NCBI GenBank assembly: GCA_002747055.1
Contig: PDSQ01000025.1
Span: 120,522 to 184,521 of the forward strand
From: Gammaproteobacteria bacterium
GTDB taxonomy: Bacteria; Pseudomonadota; Gammaproteobacteria; Pseudomonadales; Oleiphilaceae
Length of the DNA: 64,000 nt
Direction: 5' to 3'
Shown: positions 46,626 through 55,622 of the stretch, one piece after another
How the letters are laid out: each line of letters starts with the position of its first letter
Position numbering within the stretch: position 1 is the first letter of the stretch
Notes under the pieces: model-generated
What the model saw: the letters and a program-made list of their open reading frames with translations, nothing else
What the model was told of the DNA's origin: nothing
Databases searched by the model: none
Program-made: the position numbers and the translations under genes

Positions 46626-47510
46626 ATGAGCGCCCAGCTATTGAATACCATTTTACTGCCCATGGCTCTAGCATCCATGATGCTGGCGCTGGGTTTGTCT
46701 CTGCAACCCGGTAACTTTGCCAAAGTATTCAACAGTCCCCGAGCCATAGCGATGGGCCTGCTGTTGCAACTGATCGGCCTGCCGCTGATGGCCTGGCTGA
46801 TCATTGCCCTGACAAGCCCGTCACTGGAACTCGCCGCAGCGCTGATTCTGATAGCGTTGGCCCCGGGCGGCGCCACTTCCAACGCTATCACTTATCTGAG
46901 TCGCGGTGATACCGCGTTATCAATATCTCTCACCGCAATTACCTCGTTGGTCACGCCCTTTACCCTACCCGTTCTATTGAGCTTGCAGTACCAGTGGCTG
47001 GGCATAGATTCCGAAGAGTTACGTCTGCCAATACTGCCGACCATGGCAAAACTCGTCGTGGTGACACTGATCCCGGTGGTAACAGGTATGGCACTGCGCC
47101 ATCGCTTTCCAAGTCTCATTCAGTCCATTCAGCAGCCCATCCAAAAGGTTGTCGGTCTACTGTTTATTGCGCTGATTGTCGCATTGAGCTGGGTCAATCA
47201 CCAGCGACTGCCGGAAATCCTGTCCAGCACCAGCCTGTCTGTTCTAAGTCTGTCTGTACTCGCAATGCTGGTGGCCAATCAACTGTCCCGCGCAGCACGG
47301 CTGAGTCCTGAACAGGAGATTACCCTGACTATAGAAACCGGCATCCAGAACGCAGGCACAGCAATAATGATCGCCGCTTCACTGATGGGGCAGCCAGCGC
47401 TGGCAATGATTGCACTGTACTATGGTATAGCCATGAACCTTCCTGCACTGATGATTATCGGCTGGCGATGCCGGTCTGCCACTGAAACGCATTGCCACTC
47501 CGGCTGTTGA
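46626..47510 (+). CDS. Bile acid:sodium symporter (BASS) family transporter
   Basis: 294-residue inner-membrane protein with about nine to ten helices. BASS-family features include LALGLSLQPGNFAKVF near residue 20, LIALAPGGATSNAITYLSRGDTALS around residue 85, and TIETGIQNAGTAIMIAASLMG near residue 240, which contains the conserved GxQN/ExGIQN substrate-binding element. AAGGAAG sits just before the ATG. It follows thiD by 91 bases on the same strand, with no terminator between them, so riboswitch control is possible. Family members carry organic anions (pantoate, pyruvate, others) with sodium; the cargo here is unknown. Confidence 0.88.
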   Translation: MSAQLLNTILLPMALASMMLALGLSLQPGNFAKVFNSPRAIAMGLLLQLIGLPLMAWLIIALTSPSLELAAALILIALAPGGATSNAITYLSRGDTALSISLTAITSLVTPFTLPVLLSLQYQWLGIDSEELRLPILPTMAKLVVVTLIPVVTGMALRHRFPSLIQSIQQPIQKVVGLLFIALIVALSWVNHQRLPEILSSTSLSVLSLSVLAMLVANQLSRAARLSPEQEITLTIETGIQNAGTAIMIAASLMGQPALAMIALYYGIAMNLPALMIIGWRCRSATETHCHSGC

Positions 47511-47771
47511 TCGGGATCTGACAGCGAGTTTCCGCGACCAATAGGCTGACTGATTGCGGTGTCCAGGTGTTGACACCGTTCTTGAATTAAGGCAGCGTAA
47601 CACTGAAGCCTGTATGCGAAAATGACAGAATTGAATAGGCAGAAAACGCTGGTTCACAAGCTGACAACAGCCGCTCAGGTGACCGACTGGATTGCAAGGC
47701 CAACCAAGTAGGTACCTCATGCAATTCACCACAGGTAAACACAAACACTAAATTCATATGAGGGCGAAATA

Positions 47772-48176
47772 ATGGAATTAATTGAAACTTTGGTAAGCCA
47801 GCTGGGTATTGACAATGATCAGGCTAAAGGTGGTGCAGGCCTGCTATTCAAGATGGCGAAAGATAAACTAGCCGGCGGCGAGTTTTCACAGATTATCGAT
47901 AAAGTTCCCGGAGTGGAGGATATGATTAGCGCGGCTCCCGATGCGGAGGGTGGCGCTGGCGGCCTGATGGGAAGTATTGGCGGTATGCTGGGCAGTTTAG
48001 GTGGCAATGCCGGAGCGCTAGGTAATCTGGCCAGTCTTGCCGGCGGCTTCGACAAGCTCGGCCTCGATAAAGGCATGGTAAGCAAGTTTATTCCTGTCGT
48101 TATCCAATTTGTGCAGGAAAAGGGTGGCGATGACTTGATGGCCCTGGTGCAAAAGGTATTCTCTGGCGATAGCTAG
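47772..48176 (+). CDS. DUF2780 (VcgC/VcgE-like) protein
   Basis: 134 residues of a DUF2780 protein, a small family named from Vibrio VcgC/VcgE. The N-terminal part is helical (ELIETLVSQLGIDNDQAKGG). A central Gly/Ala/Ser-rich stretch, with GGLMGSIGGMLGSLGGNAGA, separates it from the C-terminal KLGLDKGMVSKFIPVVIQFV and the tail GGDDLMALVQKVFSGDS. No signal peptide. GAGGG before the ATG supports the start. Function is not established. A hairpin follows 25 bases after the stop. Confidence 0.85.
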   Translation: MELIETLVSQLGIDNDQAKGGAGLLFKMAKDKLAGGEFSQIIDKVPGVEDMISAAPDAEGGAGGLMGSIGGMLGSLGGNAGALGNLASLAGGFDKLGLDKGMVSKFIPVVIQFVQEKGGDDLMALVQKVFSGDS

Positions 48177-48200
48177 GGCATTTTTTCCGCAATAAGCAAA

Positions 48201-48228
48201 GCGAGCCGCCCAGTTGAAAGTGGCTCGC
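48201..48228 (+). terminator. Hairpin after the DUF2780 gene
   Basis: GCGAGCC (48201-48207) pairs with GGCTCGC (48222-48228). GTTGTTATAAAAA follows, with no pure T-run. Position suggests a terminator for the DUF2780 gene. Confidence 0.55.
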
Positions 48229-48639
48229 GTTGTTATAAAAACGGCGAGTGAAAGACTTCTTTTTCATTCAATCGAGCCTGTCGTGACGAAAACATGCGAT
48301 TTGTGACGACTGATTACTTTTATTTCAGGCATTCTATGAATATTGTGCAAAGTTGCTTACCGGTTGTCTGCCTGCGCCAAATAGCTCACCCTTCGCTGAT
48401 CATGTCCTATACTAAAGATCGAAAAGTTGTGGTGCAAAACCAGGTAAAAACGATCAGTGTCCGAGTCATCACCGGCCATCCAAGACGTCCAAATCAATGC
48501 CTATCCTGAATAGGCCGTTTTTTCACAACTCTGCAGGGCTGGATGGATTGGTCGTCAAGATATAAAGTTATTTTTTCCACGTTGCATACTTAGGTATAAA
48601 ATGATGGAATGGGCGCATATCTTTATATATCTTAGATAA
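48229..48639. other. Intergenic region with possible small transcript
   Basis: About 410 bases between the DUF2780 hairpin and the FIST-GGDEF-EAL gene. It contains an intrinsic terminator (48499-48523) that no annotated gene needs, a TATACT box near 48410, and a 35-codon frame (MSYTKDRKVVVQNQ) from about 48400 with no ribosome site. A small RNA of about 100 bases ending at the terminator is possible. The last 115 bases are AT-rich and should hold the promoter of the next gene. Confidence 0.35.
48499..48523 (+). terminator. Orphan rho-independent terminator
   Basis: GCCTAT (48499-48504) pairs with ATAGGC (48510-48515) around CCTGA, followed by CGTTTTTT. The nearest gene stop upstream is more than 320 bases away, behind another hairpin, so it may end a separate short transcript. 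Confidence 0.75.
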
Positions 48640-51210
48640 ATGAAAAGATTACACCATAATTTCAAAACCAAAGACCGATTTCTCAGGGAACTTCACGACG
48701 CTCAGATACCATTGACCCATCCCCATATCCTGATTCAGATTTTTGATGGCGGTGGCGATATTGAACGCATCCAGCCTTTGCTGGCATTCATAAGAAAAAC
48801 TCTGCCTCACTGCGTTCTTATCGGTGCAACCACAGACGGCGGAATTCTGGATGACCAGGTATTGGAAAACAGCCTGTTAATTTCTGTGCTCTGCTTTGAA
48901 AAGACCAGATTACAGATTGAAAAATCAGACAATCATTCCAATAACTGTTTTGATAAAGGGGTTCGTCTGGGCCAAAACCTGAAAAAAAAGGACTTAAAGG
49001 CGGTGATTCTTTTTGGTGAGGGGTTGTCTGTAAATGGCGAGGATCTGTTGACAGGTTTTGAAAGTCAGGTGGGCGATATCGTTATTGCCGGTGGTCTTGC
49101 TGCGGACAATTACGCCTTTCGTCAAACCTATCTGTTTTATCAGGATCAGATTCTGGACAAGGGTGCCGTGGCTGTAGGCTTATATTCCGAAACCCTGCGG
49201 GCAGAAACCCGCTGGGCCTTTGATTGTGATATTATCGGCGAAGAGTTTGTCGTAACGGAATCAGAAGGAAATATTGTCAAAAAAATCAATGGCATACCCC
49301 CTGAAACCCTGTACAAAGAGTATTTAGGGATTCATATGACCCCCCAGCTTATTCAAATCTGCGCACAAATCCCTATGGTGGTGAACCGGGATGGCGGCAT
49401 CCTCGCCAGGTCAGTCGTGAAACTTTATTCAGATGGCGTTATGGGCTTTGCCGGAAATCTTATGGAAGGCGAAAAAGTCCGACTCGGCATTGTGAATGTG
49501 GAAAAAATTCTGCTCAATGGTGTTGAAATCTACAGTGAAATAAACAGCCAATGGGATGCGATCCATATGTTTTCCTGCACCGGCAGAAAATCAATTCTTG
49601 GTGACAAGTTGACCCAGGATATCCAGCATTTTCCCACCATTGCTCCAGTCACCGGATTTTTTTCCTACGGCGAATTCGTCAAGGCGAAAGGGGGAAAAGC
49701 CCAATTCTGCAATCAAACCATGGTGCTGCTGTTATTGAGTGAATCGAAGAATCTTCCCATCGCCAAACCCCTACCCCAATCAGTTGAGGAAATAGATTCC
49801 CAAGAAAATAGATTCAGATTGACAAATGACCAACAGGAAAAAGAAACAGAAGGAGAATCACTCAATAAGCTGCTGCAGGATCAGCTTTTACTGGTCGAAC
49901 ATAAAAACAAAATCAAAGAACAGCTTCTGCTGGTCGAGTATAAAAATAAAATCATGGGAGAAATGCTCTATAAGGACTCTCTGACTGAACTCGGAAACAG
50001 AACCTTTCTGTTGAAGCAAATTGAAGACAAAAAAACCAGAGGGGTGTTGCTCATCGATATCCGGAATTTTCATACCATTAATGATTTATACGGAGAGTCT
50101 GTGGGCAATTTAGTTCTAAAGTCCTTTGCTGACTTTTTGAGAAGACATTTCGAATCTCCGAACATATATCGGCTCTCAGGAAATACTTTTGCGATTTTGA
50201 ATGTCCATCATCGGCTTCCAGAAGAGTGTCTGGCCATCGCCAGAAAAATTGTCAGGGATGTGCAAGCTGAAAATTTTTATTTCAAAAAGGAGGATACGAT
50301 CCTGGAATGCGACATATCGGTCGCCATTGGCATATCCAACGAAATAGGAGGGAAAGACCATCTGGAACACGCTGATATGGCGCTGAATTACGCGAAAAAA
50401 AATCATAAGAGCATTGTTCTGTACAGCGATTCTCTAAATATAAAACAGGTATACGAACAAGATTTAGCCATTGTAAAAATGGTAAAAAAAGCCCTGGATG
50501 ATGACAGAATCGTACCGTTTTTTCAGCCGGTATTTAAAGGGGAAACGGTATCCTATTACGAATCTCTGATCCGGATTCGTGCAGAAGACGGCACGATCCT
50601 GTCACCGGATCGCTTTTTGGATGTCATCAAACACACCACCTACTATTCCTACCTTACCAAAAGAATCATCAAAAAATCGTTTGCGCTTTTCCAACAACTC
50701 GACAGCAAGCTGGCCATCAACCTGTCATTTCTGGATTTTTTAAATACAGGTACCGTGGAATATCTGCTCAGAATGATCAAAAAATATGATATGGGCAGAA
50801 AACTCATTGTGGAAATTTTGGAAAGCGAGATTTTTCAGGACTACGAATCCACCATTGAGCATATCCGACGATTCAGAGCCCTTGGCGCCAAAATCGCCAT
50901 TGACGACTTTGGCAGTGGGTATTCCAATTTTGTACATTTAACCATCATTGATCCGGATTATATAAAAATCGACGGCTCCTTGATCAAAAATATTGACACG
51001 GATGTCAAAAGTCTGGCCATTTGCAAAGCCATTATTAGTTTTGCCAGGGATTTGAATATGAAAACCGTTGCCGAGTTTATTCATTCCAAAGAGATATATG
51101 ACATCACAACCCGCCTGAAAGTGGACAAGCACCAAGGATTCTACCTGGGAGAACCGAAAAGCGCCGAGGATTGGTTTCAAGATGTTTTGTCACCCGAGAA
51201 AAAACATTGA
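48640..51210 (+). CDS. FIST sensor - degenerate GGDEF - EAL protein
   Basis: 856-residue cytoplasmic c-di-GMP-type signalling protein. FIST_N/FIST_C (about 25-390) has CVLIGATTDGGILDD and IVIAGGLAADNYAFRQ; FIST domains are predicted small-molecule sensors. A coiled coil repeats QLLLVEHKNKI / QLLLVEYKNKI (about 420-440). The GGDEF domain (about 445-590) has RLSGNTFAIL where GGDEF is expected, so it is probably not a cyclase. The EAL domain (about 610-845) keeps YYESLIRIR (ExL), VEILESE, IAIDDFGSGYSNF, YIKIDGSLI, TVAEFIHSKE and KHQGFYLGEP, so phosphodiesterase activity is plausible. No membrane segment. The gene is visibly more A/T- and Lys-rich than its neighbours. Ribosome site weak. Confidence 0.9.
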   Translation: MKRLHHNFKTKDRFLRELHDAQIPLTHPHILIQIFDGGGDIERIQPLLAFIRKTLPHCVLIGATTDGGILDDQVLENSLLISVLCFEKTRLQIEKSDNHSNNCFDKGVRLGQNLKKKDLKAVILFGEGLSVNGEDLLTGFESQVGDIVIAGGLAADNYAFRQTYLFYQDQILDKGAVAVGLYSETLRAETRWAFDCDIIGEEFVVTESEGNIVKKINGIPPETLYKEYLGIHMTPQLIQICAQIPMVVNRDGGILARSVVKLYSDGVMGFAGNLMEGEKVRLGIVNVEKILLNGVEIYSEINSQWDAIHMFSCTGRKSILGDKLTQDIQHFPTIAPVTGFFSYGEFVKAKGGKAQFCNQTMVLLLLSESKNLPIAKPLPQSVEEIDSQENRFRLTNDQQEKETEGESLNKLLQDQLLLVEHKNKIKEQLLLVEYKNKIMGEMLYKDSLTELGNRTFLLKQIEDKKTRGVLLIDIRNFHTINDLYGESVGNLVLKSFADFLRRHFESPNIYRLSGNTFAILNVHHRLPEECLAIARKIVRDVQAENFYFKKEDTILECDISVAIGISNEIGGKDHLEHADMALNYAKKNHKSIVLYSDSLNIKQVYEQDLAIVKMVKKALDDDRIVPFFQPVFKGETVSYYESLIRIRAEDGTILSPDRFLDVIKHTTYYSYLTKRIIKKSFALFQQLDSKLAINLSFLDFLNTGTVEYLLRMIKKYDMGRKLIVEILESEIFQDYESTIEHIRRFRALGAKIAIDDFGSGYSNFVHLTIIDPDYIKIDGSLIKNIDTDVKSLAICKAIISFARDLNMKTVAEFIHSKEIYDITTRLKVDKHQGFYLGEPKSAEDWFQDVLSPEKKH

Positions 51211-51488
51211 AGCCCTTTTCAACCCAAAAATCATTTAACGGCGAGTCAAATACACTTTTCCAATCCATTAAGCCTTCGCTCAGGAAACTTGTCGTTTGCA
51301 GCGGCCGACTAGCTTTATTTTTCACGCGTTCTATCGACATTCTGTGAAACGGCCTATGGAACACACTCTGGAACAAATCCTACCGCGGATTTTAGGTTCA
51401 GTTAAAATTAACCGTCAAGTTTTCGGTTGCCGCACTTTAGATAAAACCGTTATTGTAACCAGCACTTTACTACAGGCGCGAAAAAACG

Positions 51489-52541
51489 ATGAAGATTGTA
51501 GAAAAAGCCGTTATTGACCAATACTACCAGGCGCTGCTGGACAAAAACCCTGATTATCTGGGCGTATTCTTTGTGGCGGTAAAAACCACAGGAGTATTCT
51601 GCATACCCACCTGTCATGCCAAAAAACCGAAAAAACACAACATCGAATTCTATCATACCGTTAAAGAGGCATTAGAAGCGGGCTATCGTCCCTGTAAAAT
51701 TTGTAAACCGGCAGAAAATGCGTATAAACCGCCGCAAGCTGTCAGGCAAGCCTTACAAATGGTTACCGACAAACCAAAATGCAAAATTACCGATGATAAC
51801 CTGAAACAACAGGACATCAGCCCTCATACCGTCCGGCGCTGGTTTAAGTCGCACTACGGTATGACCTACCATGCTTTTCAACGCATGTACCGGATCACCA
51901 ACGCTTATCAGGAGCTGCAACAAGGCGGCACGGCTACCGAAACAGCTTTTGATTCAGGCTATAGCTCGCTCAGCGGTTTTGGCTACACCTACAAAAAACT
52001 CACCGGCCACCCGCCCTCACACTCGGACCATCAAAGCCTCATACAAATTGGCCGTTTAACCACACCGATCGGACCAATGGTTATCGGCGCAACCAATCTG
52101 GGCATTTGTCTATTGGAATTTATCAACCGCAAATCCCTGGAGACCGAATTACAGGATTTGCAACAAAGGCGCAACGCGCGAATATTGCTAGGCGAAAATA
52201 CCCATATCAAACAGGCCGGAGAGGAATTGGACGAATATTTTGCGGGAAAGCGACAACAATTTGATGTCGCGCTGGATCCTATTGGTACCGATTTCAGACA
52301 ACTGGTTTGGCGATCTCTGTTGACCATCCCCTACGGCACGACGATCAGCTACCTTGACCAGGCAAAACGCCTGGGCCGTGAAAAGAGCCTGCGTGCCGTC
52401 GCCTCGGCAAACGGTTACAACAAAATTTCCATTATTATTCCCTGTCACCGCGTGATCGGCAGTGATGGCAGCTTGACAGGATACGGCGGCGGTTTGGAAC
52501 GAAAAAAATGGCTTCTGGATCTGGAGAAAAGTCATCGCTAA
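51489..52541 (+). CDS. ada: Ada: methylphosphotriester-sensing activator and O6-methylguanine-DNA methyltransferase
   Basis: 350-residue bifunctional repair protein and transcription activator. N-terminal Zn domain: Cys38, Cys42, Cys69 and Cys72, the same numbering as E. coli Ada, with GVFCIPTCHAKKP and GYRPCKICKP. Cys38 takes methyl groups from DNA phosphotriesters. AraC-type helix-turn-helix: TVRRWFKSHYGMTYHAFQRM and ATETAFDSGYSSLSGFGYTYKK. C-terminal MGMT domain: IPCHRVIGSDG with the acceptor Cys319. It repairs O6-methylguanine and, when methylated, activates the adaptive response. An upstream A-box was not recognised. It is convergent with a deoxyinosine glycosylase gene, another DNA-damage function. 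Confidence 0.96.
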   Translation: MKIVEKAVIDQYYQALLDKNPDYLGVFFVAVKTTGVFCIPTCHAKKPKKHNIEFYHTVKEALEAGYRPCKICKPAENAYKPPQAVRQALQMVTDKPKCKITDDNLKQQDISPHTVRRWFKSHYGMTYHAFQRMYRITNAYQELQQGGTATETAFDSGYSSLSGFGYTYKKLTGHPPSHSDHQSLIQIGRLTTPIGPMVIGATNLGICLLEFINRKSLETELQDLQQRRNARILLGENTHIKQAGEELDEYFAGKRQQFDVALDPIGTDFRQLVWRSLLTIPYGTTISYLDQAKRLGREKSLRAVASANGYNKISIIIPCHRVIGSDGSLTGYGGGLERKKWLLDLEKSHR

Positions 52542-52695
52542 AGGTACCAAATCGAATAATTGGAACTACTGCCGCACTGATTGTTTTTCTTTTTTCAGTG
52601 GTCTACAGTCCCGGTTCCGGAAACCTGTTTTATGCTGCAAATAGTGCAGGATTTGGCTAAGCAACCTTCTCTGCTTGTCAGAAAAGCAGGTATAG

Positions 52696-53217
52696 TTACA
52701 AATATTTTCTGATACCACTCCAGACCTTATACTTTTCTTGATAACTCATGGTGGCCATCGCCGGACTGGTAGATGGCATCCTGATCATTTCAATACGTTT
52801 TTCGATACCTCCAAGTTTTGGCAGTATTCGCTTTTTAAACTCTGTTTCAGCTCTGCTGCCATTAAAAACAATCAGACGCAGCTGAGAATAGCAATCAAAA
52901 AAATGGATAAAATCATTAGGCACTATGGTTGCCGTTTCAATTTTTGAATCCAGACTGCCATAACGGCGACAACTTTGCAGCACATCCCAGATACCAATTC
53001 GGTGGCTGTTTACTATCGCAATTCGTTCCCGATAATCGATCTCGCAATCAAAACTGAACGCTTCCCCCATTATCCGCCAGAATACATTTCTGGGATGGGC
53101 ATAATACTGCCCTTTTTGAAGTGAGTACTGACCAGGAAATGACCCAAGAATGAGAATACGCATATCCGCCGGGGCAGCGGGCGGAAAACAAAGCCGTTTT
53201 TTCTCTGATCGTTCCAT
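52696..53217 (-). CDS. DNA-deoxyinosine glycosylase (UDG superfamily)
   Basis: 173-residue base-excision enzyme that removes hypoxanthine (deaminated adenine) from DNA. UDG-superfamily signatures: LILGSFPGQYSLQKGQYYAHPRNVFW in the active-site region (cited in two parts: GSFPGQYSLQ and YYAHPRNVFW), GIWDVLQSCRR after it, and the C-terminal MIRMPSTSPAMATMS, where PSTSPA is the typical motif of the deoxyinosine-type (family 6-like) enzymes. Length is normal. It begins 20 bases downstream of the LCMT-type methyltransferase gene on the same strand and likely shares its transcript. It is convergent with ada. Confidence 0.9.
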   Translation of the reverse strand: MERSEKKRLCFPPAAPADMRILILGSFPGQYSLQKGQYYAHPRNVFWRIMGEAFSFDCEIDYRERIAIVNSHRIGIWDVLQSCRRYGSLDSKIETATIVPNDFIHFFDCYSQLRLIVFNGSRAETEFKKRILPKLGGIEKRIEMIRMPSTSPAMATMSYQEKYKVWSGIRKYL

Positions 53218-53237
53218 CTTTCTTTTTTACAAATCTC

Positions 53238-54107
53238 TTATGCTGCACCGACACGCAGATGCAGCATACGGGAGGCATTGCGGAACTTTTTGACATAACG
53301 CAGAAGGCGCGGGAACCAATGATAGTCACCCATCTGCCACATAATGCTTTCCGAGGAAATCAATTCCAAACCCGGATGCCACTTGACAAGCTCCTGATCA
53401 TCGTCAAGTCCCCATTTAAAGCTGGCCTGCATATTTCGTAGTGTATCGTGATGTTTTGTATTTTTGCTGGACCAGACATTGAGAAGATCAAAGCAAATTT
53501 CCGAACCAGGAAAAGTGTCGGCCAGAGCGCATAAAAAAGAGCGAACCTCTGCGCCTTCAAAATACATCAGCACCCCTTCAATGATAAACAAGAAATTCCC
53601 ATCGGGATGCGCAGTCTTGATCTTTTCCATCCATGTTGGGTCAAATATCGAGTATCCCAAATAGTGATTGTTTTCGGTTTCCGGCAAGAGCTTTTTCCTG
53701 AAAGCGATGACCTCGGCGAGATCAAGTTCATAAAAAACCGCCTTACGCGCATCACCGAGACGCTGGTATCGCGTATCCAGACCGCATCCGAGTAAACCGA
53801 CTATTGGCTGATCATGGTCGGCAATAAATTTTTTGGCACAGTTATCAAAATATTTCAACCGTACATTGCTGCCCAGTCGGCTCATCATAGAACCTTTAGT
53901 AAAGCGTTCAAAGTCATAGTCTATCTGCTGCATGAGCTCGACACTCTTCTCGTCGCCCAGAACTGGCTGCTTTTGCCGGGCATCGAAGGCCCTCAGGGCA
54001 ACGGTGAGAAGCAAGGTCTCGGCAATTGGATCTTGGGTAAAACCGGGTTTGATCTTTTCCATTTGACTTATGATGATTTCTGCGGTTCGAATTAAAAGAA
54101 GAGACAT
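53238..54107 (-). CDS. LCMT-type class I SAM-dependent methyltransferase
   Basis: About 289 residues of the leucine carboxyl methyltransferase-like family, which in bacteria are O-methyltransferases of polyketides or unknown small molecules. IVGLLGCGLDTRYQRLGD near residue 100 is the SAM motif I equivalent, followed by VFYELDLAEVIAFRKKLLP with acidic loop, and FLFIIEGVLMYFEGAEV near residue 180, the LCMT-type motif III. ATG at 54107 has AGGG close upstream; an inner ATG at 54062 (MEKIKPGFTQDP) also fits family N-termini. Substrate unknown. It is followed 20 bases later by the deoxyinosine glycosylase gene. Confidence 0.85.
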   Translation of the reverse strand: MSLLLIRTAEIIISQMEKIKPGFTQDPIAETLLLTVALRAFDARQKQPVLGDEKSVELMQQIDYDFERFTKGSMMSRLGSNVRLKYFDNCAKKFIADHDQPIVGLLGCGLDTRYQRLGDARKAVFYELDLAEVIAFRKKLLPETENNHYLGYSIFDPTWMEKIKTAHPDGNFLFIIEGVLMYFEGAEVRSFLCALADTFPGSEICFDLLNVWSSKNTKHHDTLRNMQASFKWGLDDDQELVKWHPGLELISSESIMWQMGDYHWFPRLLRYVKKFRNASRMLHLRVGAA

Positions 54108-54190
54108 TGTGCCCTGTTGGTTAATCCGAAAAAATGATTAACCATACAACCAGAAGAAATTGAACACTTCGGCAACCGAATAGAAGGAAG

Positions 54191-54219
54191 CGCCTCCCGA
54201 AAAATAGCTTCGGGAGGCG
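54191..54219 (-). terminator. Hairpin terminator after aceF
   Basis: CGCCTCCCGAA (54191-54201) pairs perfectly with TTCGGGAGGCG (54209-54219), an 11-base stem. It lies 48 bases past the aceF stop on the minus strand, between the aceEF operon and the methyltransferase gene. The T-run is poor. Confidence 0.7.
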
Positions 54220-54266
54220 TTATGTGCCGAATTGCCATTCGGCCCGACAACAATGTCTGACGTCAC

Positions 54267-55607
54267 TTACAACAGAAGGTTTCTCATATCGCCTAGCAAT
54301 GTACCAAGCATGGTTGTGAAACGCGCCGCATCAGCACCGTTGACTGCTCGGTGATCGTAGGAAAGTGACAAAGGCAGCATCAGCCTGGGCACAAACTCGG
54401 CACCATTCCAGATTGGTTTCATCGCCGCTTTTGAGACACCCAGTATGGCAACTTCCGGCGTATTGACAATAGGCGTAAACGCTGTACCGCCAATACCACC
54501 CAGACTGGAAATAGTGAAGCAGGCACCCTGCATTTCTCCCGGCATCAGCTTCTTGCTTTTCGCTTTCTGGGTCAAAGTAGCCATGTCACTCGCTATTTCC
54601 CAGATGCCTTTCTTGTCGACATCCCGAAGTACCGGCACCAGCAGTCCGTCGGGCGTATCCACCGCCATACCAATATTGATATAGGACTTCTCGATGACCT
54701 GCTTTTTCTCCATATCCACCGAAACATTGAACTGCGGCAATGCCTGGATAACATAAGCACAGGCTTTCAGCAAAAACGGCATGGGCGTCAATTTCAGGCC
54801 ACGGCTTTCTGCATTTGCCTTGTTGGCCTTTCTGAATGACTCCATATCCGTGATATCAGCCTCGTCGAACTGAGTCACATGGGGCACATTCAACCAGGAG
54901 CGATGCATGCCTTCCGCAGTTAATTGATGAATCTTGGTCATAGGACTTTGAGTCACCGCACCAAACTGACTGAAATCCGGCAAAACAACCGGAGCAATGC
55001 CGTGTCCGCCACCCGCCGAACTTCCGGATGAGGTCAATGCAGACTTAACAAACTTGTGCACATCCTCTTTCAGAACCCGCTGTTTAGGACCACTACCTTT
55101 CACCCTGGCCAGGCTTACCCCCAACTCTCTGGCCAACCGTCTAACTGCGGGCCCGGCGTGCACCTCAGCGTCACTATCGGTGACTTCGGCTGCTGCAGCA
55201 ACCGCTGGTTTATTTGGTGTCGGCGTTTCAGCCACGGCCTGAACGGGAGCAGGAGCCTTTTGGCTACCCGTGTCGGCTTGTTCGGGCGCAGATGATGCTT
55301 GCGCCTGTTCCGATGATCCGTCAGCTTGTGCCGGTTCACCCGAAGGGGACTCAGCCGTACCACCCTCACCGTCCGGCTCGATCAACAGGATTAAACTATC
55401 TTCACTTACCAGATCACCAACCGCCACCTTCATTTCCAGCACGGTACCTGCTTCCGGGGTAGGCACTTCCATGGTCGCTTTATCCGACTCAAGGACAATG
55501 ACCGGATCATCCACCGCAATTTTGTCGCCCACCGAGACACATAGCTCAATGATCTCGACATCGGTGAAATTGCCAATATCAGGAACTCTGATTTCTTTGC
55601 TACTCAT
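54267..55607 (-). CDS. aceF: Dihydrolipoyl acetyltransferase (E2) of pyruvate dehydrogenase
   Basis: E2 core of pyruvate dehydrogenase, transferring acetyl from lipoyl to CoA. The 446 residues hold one lipoyl domain (about 1-78, lipoyl Lys in LESDKATMEVPTPEAG), an Ala/Pro/Gln-rich flexible linker, a peripheral subunit-binding domain (about 150-190, AGPAVRRLARELGVSL) and a catalytic domain (about 215-446) ending SYDHRAVNGADAARF, with the His of the active site. E. coli has three lipoyl domains; one is common in other bacteria. AGGAG lies upstream of the ATG. aceE ends 15 bases before it. An lpdA gene is not in the window. Confidence 0.97.
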   Translation of the reverse strand: MSSKEIRVPDIGNFTDVEIIELCVSVGDKIAVDDPVIVLESDKATMEVPTPEAGTVLEMKVAVGDLVSEDSLILLIEPDGEGGTAESPSGEPAQADGSSEQAQASSAPEQADTGSQKAPAPVQAVAETPTPNKPAVAAAAEVTDSDAEVHAGPAVRRLARELGVSLARVKGSGPKQRVLKEDVHKFVKSALTSSGSSAGGGHGIAPVVLPDFSQFGAVTQSPMTKIHQLTAEGMHRSWLNVPHVTQFDEADITDMESFRKANKANAESRGLKLTPMPFLLKACAYVIQALPQFNVSVDMEKKQVIEKSYINIGMAVDTPDGLLVPVLRDVDKKGIWEIASDMATLTQKAKSKKLMPGEMQGACFTISSLGGIGGTAFTPIVNTPEVAILGVSKAAMKPIWNGAEFVPRLMLPLSLSYDHRAVNGADAARFTTMLGTLLGDMRNLLL

Positions 55608-55622
55608 TTTAAGCTCCTCACA

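Noticed and set aside
51357..51488. Short frame beginning MEHTLEQILPRILG upstream of ada
   Set aside because: No ribosome site or known family, and it overlaps the ada start in another frame.
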